Source: Paraburkholderia sp. SOS3
GTDB taxonomy: Bacteria > Pseudomonadota > Gammaproteobacteria > Burkholderiales > Burkholderiaceae
Assembly (NCBI RefSeq): GCF_001922345.1
Contig: NZ_CP018811.1
Coordinates: forward strand, 3,348,001-3,412,000
Direction of reading: 5' to 3'
Length of the DNA stretch: 64,000 nucleotides
The notes beneath the pieces are model-generated. The model saw nothing but the letters and a program-made list of their open reading frames with translations. It was not told the DNA's origin and did not search any database. Each line of letters starts with the position of its first letter. Position 1 is the first letter of the stretch. The position numbers were made by a program, and so were the translations under genes. Of this stretch, positions 1-10,008 are shown in pieces.

Positions 1-123
1 GCGTTCCTCGGCGACAACCAGGCCGCCTGGCTCATGCAAAGCGACGGCCACTATCGCCGGCGCCGGCCGGGCAAGTCGTCGCGCAACGCGCAGATGAGCC
101 TGTTGACGAAGTTCTGTTCGTAG
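1..123 (+). CDS. ppk: Polyphosphate kinase 1, C-terminal end (partial)
   Basis: Only the last 40 codons are present, open from the left edge to TAG at 121-123. The translated end (AFLGDNQAAWLMQSDGHYRR, then a basic tail ending SLLTKFCS) resembles the C-terminus of Ppk1, which polymerises inorganic phosphate from ATP. The gene converges on phoR, and ppk beside phoRB is the usual Burkholderiaceae arrangement linking phosphate sensing to polyphosphate storage. The catalytic histidines lie outside the window, so the identification rests on the tail and the context. Confidence 0.8.
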   Translation, partial: AFLGDNQAAWLMQSDGHYRRRRPGKSSRNAQMSLLTKFCS

Positions 124-194
124 TCGGCGTAGCGGCGTAGCGGCATGGCAGCCGGTCCGGCCGGCTCGCTGGCGATCGGCTACCGGCTGCCCGT

Positions 195-1508
195 TCAGGC
201 CGGTGCCGGCTGCCGGCGCGCAGTGCGGAACGCAGGAAAGCGCGCGGTGAACGTACTGCCGCGTCCCTCTTCGCTCTTCACTTCGAGTTGCGCGTCGTGC
301 CGCTGCAGCACGTGCTTGACGATCGCGAGCCCGAGCCCCGTGCCGCCCGTATCGCGCGAACGGCTGCGGTCGACGCGATAGAAGCGCTCGGTCAGGCGCG
401 GAATATCGGCGGCGGGAATCCCGAGGCCGCTATCGATAACCGAGAACGTAGCCTGCGCGCCATGCACGTGCCAGTTCACATGGATCGACCCGCCGTCGGG
501 CGTATAACGGACCGCGTTCGTCACGAGATTGCCGAGCGCGCTCAATATCTCGGTCTCGACGCCGGTTACCGTCAGGCCTTCATCGATATCGAACGAAATG
601 CGATGCCGGCCGGCCGATAGCGTTTCGGCATCGTCCTTCAGATGGCGCAACACCGCGCGCATATCGATCATCTGCTCGCTCGGCGGCTTGCCGTCGCCTT
701 CGAGCGTCGCCAGCACCAGCAGATCGCGCACGATGTGCTGCATGCGCGACGCCTGCTGTTCCATCAGTTCGAGATAGCGCGCGCGTTCGGCATCGTTGAG
801 CGGCAGCTCGCGCATCGTTTCGAGAAAACCGGAGAGCACCGTGAGCGGCGTCTTCAGCTCATGCGATACGTTCGCGACGAAGTCGCGGCGCATCGAGTCC
901 GTACGCTCGAGCTCGGTGATGTCCTGCGACAGCACGAGCTTGCGATTTTCGCCGTAGGGAAACACCTGCACCGACAGCACGTTCTGCCGCCGCTCGCCCA
1001 TGCCGCGCATGATCAGCATCTCTTCGTAATGGTGCGAGTTCAGGTAGCGGACGAAGTCGGGCTGGCGCACGAGATGCGTGATGTGCTGACGCAGATCGCG
1101 TTTCGCATCGAGCCCGAAATGCAGCTCGGAAATCGCGTTGCACCATTCGATCTGGTCATGATCGTCAAGCATCGCGACGCCGTTCGGCGATGCCTGGATC
1201 GCCTGAATAAAACGCGAGTGCTGCTGCTCGACCTGCCGCACCTGCGCGTGCCAGCGCTTCGCGAGCTTATGCAGCCGGTAGTAGATTTCGCCCCAGATGC
1301 CCGGCGCACTGGGCACTTCGCCGTACACCGGCGCGTCGAGCAGACGCCACAACTGCTGCTTGTGAAAGGTACTGAAGACGCCCTGCGCAAGCAGCACGAC
1401 GATCGCGAGAATCAGCGCCGCCTTGACGCCCGCAACTGCACCGACCGCCACGCACAGAACAGCGAGCAACACGAGCGAAACAAGGGAGCGCGCCCAGATG
1501 ATGTTCAT
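195..1508 (-). CDS. phoR: Phosphate regulon sensor histidine kinase PhoR
   Basis: A 437-residue inner-membrane histidine kinase that phosphorylates PhoB when phosphate is low. Two hydrophobic segments (about residues 8-48) are followed by a PAS-like region (about 95-200), an H-box with the phospho-acceptor His at residue 216 in VSHELKTPLT, and a HATPase domain with an N-box (LGNLVTNAVRYTP) and G-boxes (DSGLGI, GGTGLGLAIV). Domain order and length match PhoR. It is the last gene of the pst-pho series, 130 bp after phoB, so probably cotranscribed with it; no clear promoter was seen in that gap. Confidence 0.95.
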   Translation of the reverse strand: MNIIWARSLVSLVLLAVLCVAVGAVAGVKAALILAIVVLLAQGVFSTFHKQQLWRLLDAPVYGEVPSAPGIWGEIYYRLHKLAKRWHAQVRQVEQQHSRFIQAIQASPNGVAMLDDHDQIEWCNAISELHFGLDAKRDLRQHITHLVRQPDFVRYLNSHHYEEMLIMRGMGERRQNVLSVQVFPYGENRKLVLSQDITELERTDSMRRDFVANVSHELKTPLTVLSGFLETMRELPLNDAERARYLELMEQQASRMQHIVRDLLVLATLEGDGKPPSEQMIDMRAVLRHLKDDAETLSAGRHRISFDIDEGLTVTGVETEILSALGNLVTNAVRYTPDGGSIHVNWHVHGAQATFSVIDSGLGIPAADIPRLTERFYRVDRSRSRDTGGTGLGLAIVKHVLQRHDAQLEVKSEEGRGSTFTARFPAFRTARRQPAPA

Positions 1509-1638
1509 GTTCAGCGATCGAAGAGTAACCGGGAGCTGCGCTTAAGGCGCGCGCAGCCAGCGCGTTCCATGCGTCTTTCGCCGATTGAAATTGAAAGCGC
1601 GTGGGTGACGCCAGGGTGCCTTAAGTGGCTTAAACGGC

Positions 1639-2340
1639 TTAAGCGCTTTTCGCGAGCCGATAACCGCTGCCGCGGACCGTTTCAATCATAGCATCGCAAC
1701 CAGCCGGTTTAAGGGCAGCGCGCAGACGCTTGATATGCACGTCGACCGTCCGTTCTTCGACGAACACATGGTCGCCCCACACCTGGTCGAGCAGTTGCGT
1801 GCGGCTGTGCACGCGCTCCGGATGCGTCATGAAGAAGTGCAGCAGACGGAATTCGGTCGGGCCGAGATCGAGCTTGATCTCGCTGCCCTGCGCATGCGCG
1901 GCGACGCGGTGCGTGGACGGATCGAGCTTCAGTCCGTTGATCGCGACGACATCTTCGGTCAGTTGCGGCGCACGGCGGCGCAGCACCGCCTTGATGCGCG
2001 CCATCAGTTCCTTCGGCGAAAACGGCTTCGTCACGTAGTCGTCGGCGCCGATTTCAAGGCCGAGCACCTTGTCCTGCTCATCGCCGCGCGCGGTCAGCAT
2101 GATGATCGGGATATGCTTCGTACGTTCGTTGTTACGCAGATCGCGGGCAAATGCAATGCCCGATTTGCCCGGCAACATCCAGTCGAGCAGGACGAGGTCG
2201 GGCAGCACGTCGCTGATCAGGTTTTGCGCCTGTTCCGCGTTGTACGCGCGGATCGGGCAGTGTCCTGCGTGTTGAAGATTGACCGAAATCAGTTCGGAAA
2301 TCGCGGGTTCGTCTTCGATGATAAGAATACTGCTGGGCAT
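1639..2340 (-). CDS. phoB: Phosphate regulon response regulator PhoB
   Basis: A 233-residue OmpR-type regulator. The receiver domain (about 1-120) has the acidic pair near the start (IIEDEP), the phospho-acceptor Asp in LVLLDWMLPGKSG, and TARGDEQ and TKPF motifs. The C-terminal winged helix (about 135-230) ends in VDVHIKRLRAAL...TVRGSGYRL. When phosphorylated by PhoR it binds Pho boxes; an array of such sites lies upstream of pstS in this window. The start follows a CGAGG ribosome site and gives the standard length. A perfect 9-bp hairpin separates it from phoU. Confidence 0.96.
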   Translation of the reverse strand: MPSSILIIEDEPAISELISVNLQHAGHCPIRAYNAEQAQNLISDVLPDLVLLDWMLPGKSGIAFARDLRNNERTKHIPIIMLTARGDEQDKVLGLEIGADDYVTKPFSPKELMARIKAVLRRRAPQLTEDVVAINGLKLDPSTHRVAAHAQGSEIKLDLGPTEFRLLHFFMTHPERVHSRTQLLDQVWGDHVFVEERTVDVHIKRLRAALKPAGCDAMIETVRGSGYRLAKSA

Positions 2341-2388
2341 CGGTGCCTCGTGAGCTCTTAACAGAAATCGATCAGGGGCTCAGCCGGG

Positions 2389-2413
2389 CACGCTAGCACG
2401 GGTGGCTAGCGTG
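2389..2413 (-). other. Perfect 9-bp stem-loop between phoU and phoB
   Basis: Arms 2389-2397 (CACGCTAGC) and 2405-2413 (GCTAGCGTG) pair perfectly around a 7-nt loop. The hairpin begins directly after the phoU stop and is 48 nt before the phoB start. No U-tract follows it on the minus strand, so it looks more like an RNA processing or stabilising element within the operon than a full terminator. Confidence 0.45.
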
Positions 2414-3118
2414 TCAGCTGAGCGCCTCTCGCTCGAGCGCGTCGCGCGACTTGTGCCGTACGTCCGTGCCCTTCACGATGTAAATGATGAATTCCGCGAT
2501 GTTCTTCGCGTGGTCGCCGATCCGTTCGATCGCTTTGGCGATGAACAGGAAATCGAGGCCCACCGAAATCGAACGCGGATCTTCGGTCATGTACGAGATC
2601 AGCTTGCGCACGAAGGCGCGGAATTCTTCGTCGATCGCCTTGTCGTCGCGCACGATCTGCGCGGCCGCGACCGTATCGAGACGCGCGAACGCATCGAGTG
2701 CGCGGCGCAGGATCGACACGGCCATTTCGCCCGACAGCTTGATCTCGGCGATATTGATCGTGCGCGACGCGCCGTCTTCCATCAGGCGCTTCGTGCGCTT
2801 CGCGATTTTCTCGGCTTCGTCGCCAGCGCGCTCGAGATTCGTGATCGTCTTCGAAATCGCGAGCAGGAGGCGCAGGTCGCGTGCGGCCGGCTGGCGGCGC
2901 GCGATGATGTTGCTGCACTCTTCGTCGATTTCGACTTCCATCACGTTCAGACGGTCTTCGGCCGCGATCACCTTCTCGGCGATCTCGAGGTCGAAGTTGT
3001 TGAGCGCGTTCATCGCGTCGACGATCTGCGCTTCGACGAGGCCGCCCATTTCGAGCACCTTCGACGAAAGCAGGTTCAGGTCGGCGTCGAACTGGCTGGA
3101 CAGGTGTTTATCGGACAT
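2414..3118 (-). CDS. phoU: Phosphate transport system regulator PhoU
   Basis: A 234-residue all-helical protein with two repeated three-helix bundles. Each carries the acidic PhoU motif (EVEIDEECSNIIARRQPAAR in the first half, AIERIGDHAKNIAEFIIYI in the second). PhoU couples the PstSCAB transporter to PhoR and represses the regulon when phosphate is plentiful. It lies 30 bp after pstB and is cotranscribed with it. Length and motifs are typical. Confidence 0.96.
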   Translation of the reverse strand: MSDKHLSSQFDADLNLLSSKVLEMGGLVEAQIVDAMNALNNFDLEIAEKVIAAEDRLNVMEVEIDEECSNIIARRQPAARDLRLLLAISKTITNLERAGDEAEKIAKRTKRLMEDGASRTINIAEIKLSGEMAVSILRRALDAFARLDTVAAAQIVRDDKAIDEEFRAFVRKLISYMTEDPRSISVGLDFLFIAKAIERIGDHAKNIAEFIIYIVKGTDVRHKSRDALEREALS

Positions 3119-3148
3119 GGCGTGCTCCCTTCGCTTGGCTCGTTGCCA

Positions 3149-3997
3149 TCAACCGAAACGGCCGGTGATGTAGTCTTCCGTTTCCTTACGTACCGGCTTG
3201 ATAAAGATCTTTTCGGTGTCGCCGAACTCGATCAGTTCGCCCAGATACATATAAGCAGTGTAGTCCGAACAACGCGCGGCCTGCTGCATGTTGTGCGTCA
3301 CGATCACCACCGTGTAATCGCTCTTCAGCTCGGCGATCAGCTCTTCGATACGGCCCGTGGAAATCGGGTCGAGCGCCGAGCACGGCTCGTCGAGCAGCAG
3401 CACTTCGGGGCGGATCGCAATGCCGCGCGCGATGCACAGACGCTGCTGCTGACCGCCGGACAGACCGTAACCGCTTTGGCCGAGTTTGTCCTTCACTTCG
3501 TTCCACAGCGCCGCTTTCGTGAGCGCCCATTCGACGCGGTCGTCCATTTCCGAGCGCGTGAGCGTCTCGAACATCTTCACGCCGAACGCGATGTTGTCGT
3601 AGATCGACATCGGAAACGGCGTCGGCTTCTGGAACACCATGCCGATGCGCGCGCGCAGCAGCGAGATGTCGCGCTTCGTCGTCAGCAGGTTCTCGCCGTC
3701 CATCAGGATTTCGCCTTCGGCGCGCTGCTCGGGATAGAGCGCGTACATCTTGTTGAACGTGCGCAGCAGCGTCGACTTGCCGCAACCCGACGGACCGATG
3801 AATGCGGTCACCTTGCCTTCGGGAATATGCAGGTTGATGTTCTTCAGCGCGTGATACTTGCCGTAGAAGAAGTTCAGGTTGTTGACTTCGATCTTGGGCC
3901 GCGAAGGCGCATGGGCCTGGCCGTTCCGGGCGGGATCGAAACCTGCCGGCGCGGCCGGACGTTCGACGGGATTCAGGTGACTTTCTGCCATGTTCAT
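3149..3997 (-). CDS. pstB: Phosphate ABC transporter ATP-binding protein PstB
   Basis: A 282-residue ATPase of the PstSCAB high-affinity phosphate importer. It has Walker A (GPSGCGKST), Q-loop ([16 protein letters not shown]), signature ([14 protein letters not shown]), Walker B ([13 protein letters not shown]) and the switch His (VTHNMQQ). About 35 Pro/Ala-rich residues precede the ABC domain, which starts near [11 protein letters not shown]; this extension is not required by the fold. It sits 15 bp after pstA. The first Met gives 282 residues; the third codon, also Met, is an alternative. Confidence 0.96.
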   Translation of the reverse strand: MNMAESHLNPVERPAAPAGFDPARNGQAHAPSRPKIEVNNLNFFYGKYHALKNINLHIPEGKVTAFIGPSGCGKSTLLRTFNKMYALYPEQRAEGEILMDGENLLTTKRDISLLRARIGMVFQKPTPFPMSIYDNIAFGVKMFETLTRSEMDDRVEWALTKAALWNEVKDKLGQSGYGLSGGQQQRLCIARGIAIRPEVLLLDEPCSALDPISTGRIEELIAELKSDYTVVIVTHNMQQAARCSDYTAYMYLGELIEFGDTEKIFIKPVRKETEDYITGRFG

Positions 3998-4012
3998 CGG
4001 ATCGCTCCGCCC

Positions 4013-4906
4013 TTACTTATTCGAGAAGATCGTACGCGCGAGGATATTCAACCCAAGCACGCCGAGCGTAATGAGGAACACACCGGCCCATGCGAGCGAC
4101 TGCCACTGCGCAAACGGGCTCATCGCGAACTTGAAGATCGTGACGGGCAGGTTCGCCATCGGCTGGTTCATGTCCCACGTGAAGAACTGATTCGACAGCG
4201 CCGTGAAGAGCAGCGGCGCGGTTTCGCCGGCAATACGCGCGACCGCGAGCAGCACGCCCGTCACGATGCCGGCGAGCGACGCCTTGAGCGTGATCGACAG
4301 CACCATCTTCCACTTCGGCGTGCCGAGTGCGAAGGCCGCTTCGCGCAGCGCGTTCGGCACGAGCTTCAGCATGTTCTCGGTCGTGCGGATCACGATCGGA
4401 ATCTGCAGCAAACCAAGCGAGACGACACCGGCCCAGCCGCTGAAGTGCCCCATCTTCGCGACGACGAGCGCGTACACGAACAGACCGACGACGATCGACG
4501 GCGCCGACAGCAGGATGTCGTTGATAAAGCGCGTGATGCTCGCAAGCACACCCTTCTGGCCGTACTCGGCGAGATAGACGCCGGCCATGATGCCGATCGG
4601 CGTGCCGATCACGGTGGCGAGCACGCAGAGCAGCAAGCTGCCGACGATCGCGTTCGCGAGACCGCCGCCATCGGTATTCGGCGGCGGCGTCGACTGCGTA
4701 AAAAGATCGATCGACAGGCCGCCGACGCCCAGGCGCAGCGTCGTGTAGAGAATCCAGATCAGCCACAGCAGGCCGAATGCCATCGCCGCGAGCGACAGCG
4801 TGAGCGCCACCGCGTTGGTGATCCGGCGGCGCTTTTGCAGCTTGTTGCGGGTTCTTTCGAGCGTGGCCGCGTCGGCCATGCCGGGCATGTTCAGAGGCTG
4901 GCTCAT
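4013..4906 (-). CDS. pstA: Phosphate ABC transporter permease PstA
   Basis: A 297-residue inner-membrane permease with about six hydrophobic segments and the EAA-like loop ([20 protein letters not shown]) that contacts PstB. The frame stays open well upstream, but the start chosen ([10 protein letters not shown]) overlaps the pstC stop by four bases (ATGA), which fits translational coupling and the family length. It forms the membrane channel with PstC. Confidence 0.95.
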   Translation of the reverse strand: MSQPLNMPGMADAATLERTRNKLQKRRRITNAVALTLSLAAMAFGLLWLIWILYTTLRLGVGGLSIDLFTQSTPPPNTDGGGLANAIVGSLLLCVLATVIGTPIGIMAGVYLAEYGQKGVLASITRFINDILLSAPSIVVGLFVYALVVAKMGHFSGWAGVVSLGLLQIPIVIRTTENMLKLVPNALREAAFALGTPKWKMVLSITLKASLAGIVTGVLLAVARIAGETAPLLFTALSNQFFTWDMNQPMANLPVTIFKFAMSPFAQWQSLAWAGVFLITLGVLGLNILARTIFSNK

Positions 4907-5892
4907 CGCTTCGTGCCCTCCCCTTTCTCGAGACGCAGCAACATCAGTTTGGAAATCGCGAGCACGATGAAGGTGATCACGAACAGGATCAGACCGAGTT
5001 CCATCAGCGCCGCGGTGTGCAAGCCCGGGTCCGCTTCGGCGAACTCGTTGGCGAGTGCCGACGTGATGCTGTTGCCCGGCGAAAACAGCGATACGTTGTC
5101 GAGCAGGTTCGTGTTGCCGATCACGAACGTCACGGCCATCGTCTCGCCGAGCGCGCGGCCGAGGCCCAGCATGACACCGCCGATCACGCCGTTCTTCGTG
5201 AACGGCAGCACGATCTTCCACATCACTTCCCACGTCGTGCAGCCGATGCCGTATGCGGACTCCTTCAGCAGCACGGGCGTGACTTCGAATACGTCGCGCA
5301 TCACCGATGCGATGTACGGGATGATCATGATCGCGAGAATCACGCCCGCGCAGAGAATGCCGATGCCGATCGGCGCGCCCCTGAACAGCGCACCGACGAT
5401 CGGCACGCCCGAGAGCAGCGTGCCGAGCGGCTTCTCGAACCACGTCGCGAAGATCGGCGCAAACACGAGCAGACCCCACATGCCGTAGACGATCGAAGGA
5501 ATCGCGGCGAGCAGTTCGATCGCGATGCCCAGCGGCCGGCGCAGCCACGCGGGAGACAATTCAGTGAGGAACAGCGCAATGCCGAAGCTGACCGGCACCG
5601 CGATAATGAGCGCGATGATCGACGTCGCGATCGTGCCGTAAATCGGCACCAGCGCGCCGAACTGCTCGGAAGGCGGATCCCAGTCGGCGGTCCAGAGGAA
5701 GCTCAGGCCGAACTTCTCGATGGTCGGCAATGACGCGATGATCAGCGACACAATAATGCCACCGAGCAGCAATAAGGTAACGATAGCGGCAAGCCGCGCA
5801 AGGCCGCCGAAGATAACGTCGCCGGTGCGGCTGGGCGCTTTCTGCTGCGCTGCGCTGCCTGGCGGGTTCGACACGATTGGAATGTCGGACAT
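4903..5892 (-). CDS. pstC: Phosphate ABC transporter permease PstC
   Basis: A 329-residue permease with six predicted membrane segments after a polar N-terminus of about 25 residues. The cytoplasmic coupling loop is [20 protein letters not shown]. PstC and PstA form the phosphate channel. The gene overlaps pstA by four bases and lies 292 bp downstream of pstS; that gap holds a 12-bp hairpin that may let pstS transcript accumulate over the rest. Confidence 0.95.
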   Translation of the reverse strand: MSDIPIVSNPPGSAAQQKAPSRTGDVIFGGLARLAAIVTLLLLGGIIVSLIIASLPTIEKFGLSFLWTADWDPPSEQFGALVPIYGTIATSIIALIIAVPVSFGIALFLTELSPAWLRRPLGIAIELLAAIPSIVYGMWGLLVFAPIFATWFEKPLGTLLSGVPIVGALFRGAPIGIGILCAGVILAIMIIPYIASVMRDVFEVTPVLLKESAYGIGCTTWEVMWKIVLPFTKNGVIGGVMLGLGRALGETMAVTFVIGNTNLLDNVSLFSPGNSITSALANEFAEADPGLHTAALMELGLILFVITFIVLAISKLMLLRLEKGEGTKR

Positions 5893-6137
5893 GGGAGCCT
5901 GTCGAAACTGTTTCCGGATGCCGCGCGGCAGGATGCCGGACAGCGTGTACTGCGGGTTACTGCACGCCCGCGCGTCGATGCAGGACGACTTGCCTACGCG
6001 CCGATGCCAACCTGACGGCCAACCAGTACCTCGGCCGATCTTCCTGCGTCAACTTACGCGAAACGACGCGGCTGCGCCTGGCGCCGCGCAGTGTACCGCG
6101 CAGCCTGTCGACGGATGTGCTCCGCGGCGTCTGGTCG

Positions 6138-6166
6138 AGCCGGAATGCGCGATTCGCATTCCGGCT
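6138..6166 (-). other. 12-bp perfect stem-loop between pstS and pstC
   Basis: Arms 6138-6149 (AGCCGGAATGCG) and 6155-6166 (CGCATTCCGGCT) pair over 12 bp around a 5-nt loop, 18 nt past the pstS stop. No U-run follows on the minus strand, so a plain Rho-independent terminator is unlikely. Hairpins here in other pst operons protect the pstS mRNA end or attenuate read-through; that role is inferred. Confidence 0.6.
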
Positions 6167-6184
6167 TCGCTACCTCGGTTCAGC

Positions 6185-7222
6185 TTACTCCGCTGCGAGC
6201 GACTTGCCCGAAGCGTCCTTCACTTTCGTCTTCCACTGCGACTTGATCTGGTCCACCACCGATTGCGGCAGCGAGATGTAGTCGAGATCCGCAGCAGCCT
6301 GGCCGCCGTTCTTGAACGCCCAGTCGAAGAACTTCAGCGTTTCCGCGCCTTCCGACGGCTTGTCCTGCGTCGTATGCAGCAGCACGAACGTCGCGCCGAC
6401 GACCGGCCATGCGTCCTTGCCCGGCTCGTTCGTCAGGATCTGATAGAACGTCTTCGACCAGTCGGCGCCGGCTGCGGCTGCCTTGAAGGTTTCCGTCTTC
6501 GGCTCGACCACCGCGCCCGACTCGTTCTTCATGGCCGTGTACGTCATATGGTTCTGCTTCGCGTAGGCCCACTCGACATAGCCGATCGCGCCCGGCAGAC
6601 GCTGCACGAACGCCGCGACGCCGTCGTTACCCTTGCCGCCCGTGCCCGTCGGCCAGTTGACCGTCGTGCCTTCGCCGACCTTCGTCTTCCACTCGTTGTT
6701 GACCTTCGACAGGTAGTTCGACCAGATGAAGGTCGTGCCCGAACCGTCCGCGCGGCGCACCACGGCGATGTCCGTATCCGGCAGCTTGACCTTCGGGTTC
6801 AGCGCGGCGATTGCCGGGTCGTTCCACTTCTTGATCTTGCCCAGATAGATGTCGCCGAGCACTTCGCCCGACAGCACGAGTTCGCCAGCCTTGATGCCCG
6901 GCAGGTTGACAGCTGCCACGACGCCGCCGACGACCGTCGGGAACTGGAAAAGACCGTCTTTCGAGAGTTCGTCATCCTTCAGCGGCGCATCCGAACCGGC
7001 GAAGTCGACCGTCTTTGCAATGATCTGCTTGATACCACCGGAGGAACCGATGCCCTGGTAGTTGACCTTGCCGCCACCGCTCTTTTGATAGGCGTCTGCC
7101 CATTTCGTGTAAATCGGTGCTGCAAAGGTGCTGCCCGCGCCGGTAATATCCGTTGCTGCATGCGCTGCGATCGCGAAGAGCGCGCCAGCAATGCCAGCGA
7201 ACGCGGTTTGCATCAATTTCAT
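6185..7222 (-). CDS. pstS: Periplasmic phosphate-binding protein PstS
   Basis: A 345-residue solute-binding protein that delivers phosphate to PstCA. It starts with a Sec signal peptide ([22 protein letters not shown], cleavage expected after AHA) followed by the PstS opening [16 protein letters not shown]. Other family motifs are [21 protein letters not shown] and [10 protein letters not shown], whose Ser/Thr/Arg residues bind phosphate. The frame continues upstream, but this ATG has GGAGG at the right distance and begins the signal peptide. It is the first gene of the operon, under a Pho-box promoter. Confidence 0.97.
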   Translation of the reverse strand: MKLMQTAFAGIAGALFAIAAHAATDITGAGSTFAAPIYTKWADAYQKSGGGKVNYQGIGSSGGIKQIIAKTVDFAGSDAPLKDDELSKDGLFQFPTVVGGVVAAVNLPGIKAGELVLSGEVLGDIYLGKIKKWNDPAIAALNPKVKLPDTDIAVVRRADGSGTTFIWSNYLSKVNNEWKTKVGEGTTVNWPTGTGGKGNDGVAAFVQRLPGAIGYVEWAYAKQNHMTYTAMKNESGAVVEPKTETFKAAAAGADWSKTFYQILTNEPGKDAWPVVGATFVLLHTTQDKPSEGAETLKFFDWAFKNGGQAAADLDYISLPQSVVDQIKSQWKTKVKDASGKSLAAE

Positions 7223-7614
7223 GAGACCTCCAGTGGTGTGAGCGGATGACACGACACCGCGAAGAATAGGGTCTCCCTGTGACAGTAATGTGACTGTCCG
7301 TGAAACTCGCGTGACAAATACATTACAGAATCGAAAGGCTTGCGCGAAGCGTCCGTATGCATATACGTGCAACTGCGATATGCATTCAGGCTGAACAATG
7401 CTCGTTTGTTCGCATGAAAGTTCGGTTTCATGCGGTTTGCAGCGAAGCCAACGGCGCCGTCAGCTTCGAAATGGCGCGCGGATGGCGTGTTCATGCCGCG
7501 GCCCGTAAATGGCGGCCGCAGGGTGAAAATATTCTGACAAAAAGACGCAACTGTCGTCGCGATACGCACCGCCAGCGTGCGAGGATGGCCGCCGCGGCGG
7601 GCGGTGACGACTGA
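7223..7614. other. Intergenic region between pstS and glmM
   Basis: 392 bp. The pstS-proximal part holds the pstS ribosome site, promoter and Pho boxes. The remaining stretch from about 7330 to 7614 shows no convincing gene, and no U-tailed terminator is evident after glmM, which ends at 7615. Confidence 0.6.
7263..7328 (-). promoter_or_regulatory. Pho-box array and promoter of the pst operon
   Basis: Reading the minus strand, five TGTCAC-like half-sites begin at 7328 (CTGTAAT), 7317 (TTGTCAC), 7306 (GTTTCAC), 7296 (CAGTCAC) and 7285 (CTGTCAC), spaced 11, 11, 10 and 11 bp. The E. coli Pho box is two 7-bp units repeated at 11 bp. A -10-like TATTCT (7263-7268) starts 11 bp after the last half-site, the spacing expected when PhoB replaces a -35 element. 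The pstS start is about 40 bp further on. PhoB binding is inferred from the match. Confidence 0.85.
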
Positions 7615-8973
7615 TCAGGCAGTCGCGCGTCGGACGACTTCCGCGATCGCTTCCGCGTGTCCGAGCGCATCCTGCTCGCGCGCGGCCTCTACCATCACAC
7701 GCAACACGGGCTCGGTGCCCGAGGCGCGAATCAGCACACGTCCGCTGCCGTCGAGCGCGTCCTGCGCCGCGCTAATCGCGCGTTGAATGGCATCGCTGCC
7801 CTTCCAGTCGGAACCCGGCTGCATGCGCACGTTGATCAGCTTCTGCGGGAACAGCGTCACGCCTTCGAGCAATTGTGCAAGCGATTTGCCGCTGCGCTGC
7901 ATGGCCGCCAGCACGAGCAGCGCGGAAACGATGCCGTCGCCGGTCGAATGGCGGTCGAGCGACAGGATGTGCCCCGAGCCCTCGGCACCCAGTTGCCAGC
8001 CGCGCTCGCGCAATTTTTCGAGCACATAGCGGTCGCCGACCGCCGCGCGCACGAATTCCACGCCCTCGCGCTGCAGTGCGACTTCGACGGCCATGTTCGT
8101 CATCAGCGTGCCGACTGCGCCGTCGACTTTGCCGTCGGTCGAAATGCGATCCTTGACGAGCACATACAGCAGTTCGTCGCCGTTAAAGAGGCGGCCCGTC
8201 GAATCGACGACCTGCAGCCGGTCGGCATCGCCATCGAGCGCGATGCCGAGGTCCGCGTTGTTGGCCCGCACCGCGCGCATCAGCGCATCGGGCGCGGTCG
8301 CGCCGACGCCGTCGTTGATATTGAAACCGTTCGGCGCGACGCCGATCGGCACGACGTCCGCGCCGAGTTCGTGGAACACCTGCGGCGCGACGTCGTACGC
8401 GGCGCCGTGCGCGCAATCGACGACGAGCTTCATGCCATGCAGGTCGTAGTTCGCCGGGAACGTGCTCTTGCAGAATTCGATGTAGCGGCCGGCTGCATCG
8501 TCGAGGCGCCTCGCCTTGCCGAGTTGCTCCGACGGCGCGCAATCGAGCGGCTGTTCGAGTTGCTGCTCGATCTGCGCTTCGACTTCGTCCGGCAGCTTGT
8601 TGCCGTCCGCGGAAAAAAACTTGATGCCGTTATCGTAGTACGGATTGTGCGATGCGCTGATCACGACGCCCGCCGCGAGCCGCAGCGCCCGCGTGAGATA
8701 CGCGACGCCTGGCGTCGGCATCGGGCCCGCAAGCATCACGTCGACGCCGGCGGCCGAGAAGCCCGACTCGAGCGCCGCTTCGAGCATATAGCCCGACACG
8801 CGCGTGTCTTTGCCGATCAGGACAGTCGGGCGCGTGCCGCTTTTCGCCCAGCGATCGGCGCCCGCCAGCACCTTGCCGGCCGCATAGCCGAGCCGCAATA
8901 CGAAATCCGGCGTGATCGGCGCGTCGCCGACTTTGCCCCGAATGCCATCTGTACCGAAGTAGCGCCGTGTCAT
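7615..8973 (-). CDS. glmM: Phosphoglucosamine mutase GlmM
   Basis: A 452-residue alpha-D-phosphohexomutase that converts glucosamine-6-phosphate to glucosamine-1-phosphate for peptidoglycan and LPS precursors. It opens with [10 protein letters not shown], has the phosphoserine loop [17 protein letters not shown], the metal-binding [13 protein letters not shown] loop, the sugar-binding GAEGSGHI and the phosphate-binding [12 protein letters not shown]. Length equals the family norm. It lies 24 bp after folP, the same folP-glmM pair as in many proteobacteria. Confidence 0.97.
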   Translation of the reverse strand: MTRRYFGTDGIRGKVGDAPITPDFVLRLGYAAGKVLAGADRWAKSGTRPTVLIGKDTRVSGYMLEAALESGFSAAGVDVMLAGPMPTPGVAYLTRALRLAAGVVISASHNPYYDNGIKFFSADGNKLPDEVEAQIEQQLEQPLDCAPSEQLGKARRLDDAAGRYIEFCKSTFPANYDLHGMKLVVDCAHGAAYDVAPQVFHELGADVVPIGVAPNGFNINDGVGATAPDALMRAVRANNADLGIALDGDADRLQVVDSTGRLFNGDELLYVLVKDRISTDGKVDGAVGTLMTNMAVEVALQREGVEFVRAAVGDRYVLEKLRERGWQLGAEGSGHILSLDRHSTGDGIVSALLVLAAMQRSGKSLAQLLEGVTLFPQKLINVRMQPGSDWKGSDAIQRAISAAQDALDGSGRVLIRASGTEPVLRVMVEAAREQDALGHAEAIAEVVRRATA

Positions 8974-8997
8974 TGTCGAGTTTTCCTCTTTGTGGAG

Positions 8998-9882
8998 TCA
9001 GCTGCGGCGCGCCGCGGCACGCGTTGCCGACCATATCTTCAGTGCGTCCACCGTTTGCGCGACGTCATGCACGCGAATGATCGCCGCGCCGCGCTCAGCC
9101 GCACACACCGCGGCTGCAATGCTTGCCGCCACCCGCTCGCTGGCCGCGTTGCGGCCAGTGACCGCGCCGAGCATCGACTTGCGCGACATGCCAGCGAGGA
9201 TCGGTAGCGGCGAGGCGCCGCCTGGTGCGATGTCGGGCAAGTGCGCAAGCAAAGTGTAATTCTGCTCGACTGTCTTGCCGAAACCAAATCCCGGATCGAC
9301 AACGAGACGCGGCCGTGCGACCCCAGCTTGTAGCAGCGCTTCCGTGCGTTCGACAAGGAACGCGCGAACATCGGCGACGACGTCACGATAGACAGGCTCG
9401 CCGACCTGCATCGTGCGCGGCTCGCCGAGCATATGCATCGCGCACAAAGCGCAGCCGCTGCCGCGCACCGCGTCGATCGCACCGGGCATCCGGAAAGCCC
9501 AGATATCGTTGATCATGTCGGCGCCGGCTGCAAGCGCGGCGCGCATGACTTCGGGCTTATACGTATCGATCGATAACGGCACGTTCGCACCGCGCAATTG
9601 TTCGACCAGTGGGATGACGCGCGCCAGCTCGTCATCGAGTGCGACGGGCGACGCGCCCGGCCGCGTCGACTCGCCGCCGATATCGATGATGTCGGCGCCT
9701 TCGAGCAGCATCCGCTCAGCCTGGCGCAGCGCATCGCCTTCTTCGACGTAACGGCCGCCGTCCGAGAACGAATCGGGCGTGACATTGAGAATGCCCATGA
9801 CGAGCGGCCGCTCGAGCGACAGCGAAAAACGGCCACATTGCAGCGGTTCGGCGTGTTGTCTGGAAGTTGCGTCGGTGGACAC
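8998..9882 (-). CDS. folP: Dihydropteroate synthase FolP
   Basis: Condenses 7,8-dihydropterin pyrophosphate with p-aminobenzoate in folate synthesis; target of sulfonamides. Motifs are MGILNVTPDSFSDGG, the pterin-binding DIGGESTRPGA, SIDTYKP, DPGFGFGKT and the C-terminal IIRVHDV. I choose the GTG at 9880-9882 (VSTDATSRQ..., 294 residues). The longer frame, to a GTG at 10041, would begin inside the ftsH terminator hairpin and exceeds the family length. No strong ribosome site precedes 9882, so the start is moderately sure; the identity is not in doubt. Confidence 0.93.
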   Translation of the reverse strand: MSTDATSRQHAEPLQCGRFSLSLERPLVMGILNVTPDSFSDGGRYVEEGDALRQAERMLLEGADIIDIGGESTRPGASPVALDDELARVIPLVEQLRGANVPLSIDTYKPEVMRAALAAGADMINDIWAFRMPGAIDAVRGSGCALCAMHMLGEPRTMQVGEPVYRDVVADVRAFLVERTEALLQAGVARPRLVVDPGFGFGKTVEQNYTLLAHLPDIAPGGASPLPILAGMSRKSMLGAVTGRNAASERVAASIAAAVCAAERGAAIIRVHDVAQTVDALKIWSATRAAARRS

Positions 9883-10008
9883 GAATGGGAGAGCGTGTAG
9901 TTGAGTGAACCCGGGTTGACCAACCGGCTTTATGGGACCGCTCACGCGAAACCGGCGGGATCCGCCCGTTGTTTGTTTGGACTCGTTCGGGCTGAGCCGA
10001 TAAGGCGC

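Noticed and set aside
2341..2413. A Pho box in front of phoB
   Set aside because: CTGTTAAGAGCTCAC has one weak half-site only; no paired repeat at 11 bp.
2402..5488. A 1028-codon open frame on the plus strand across phoU, pstB, pstA and pstC
   Set aside because: It is a mirror of four well-supported genes in GC-rich DNA, with an Arg/His/Asp-heavy translation and no family motif.
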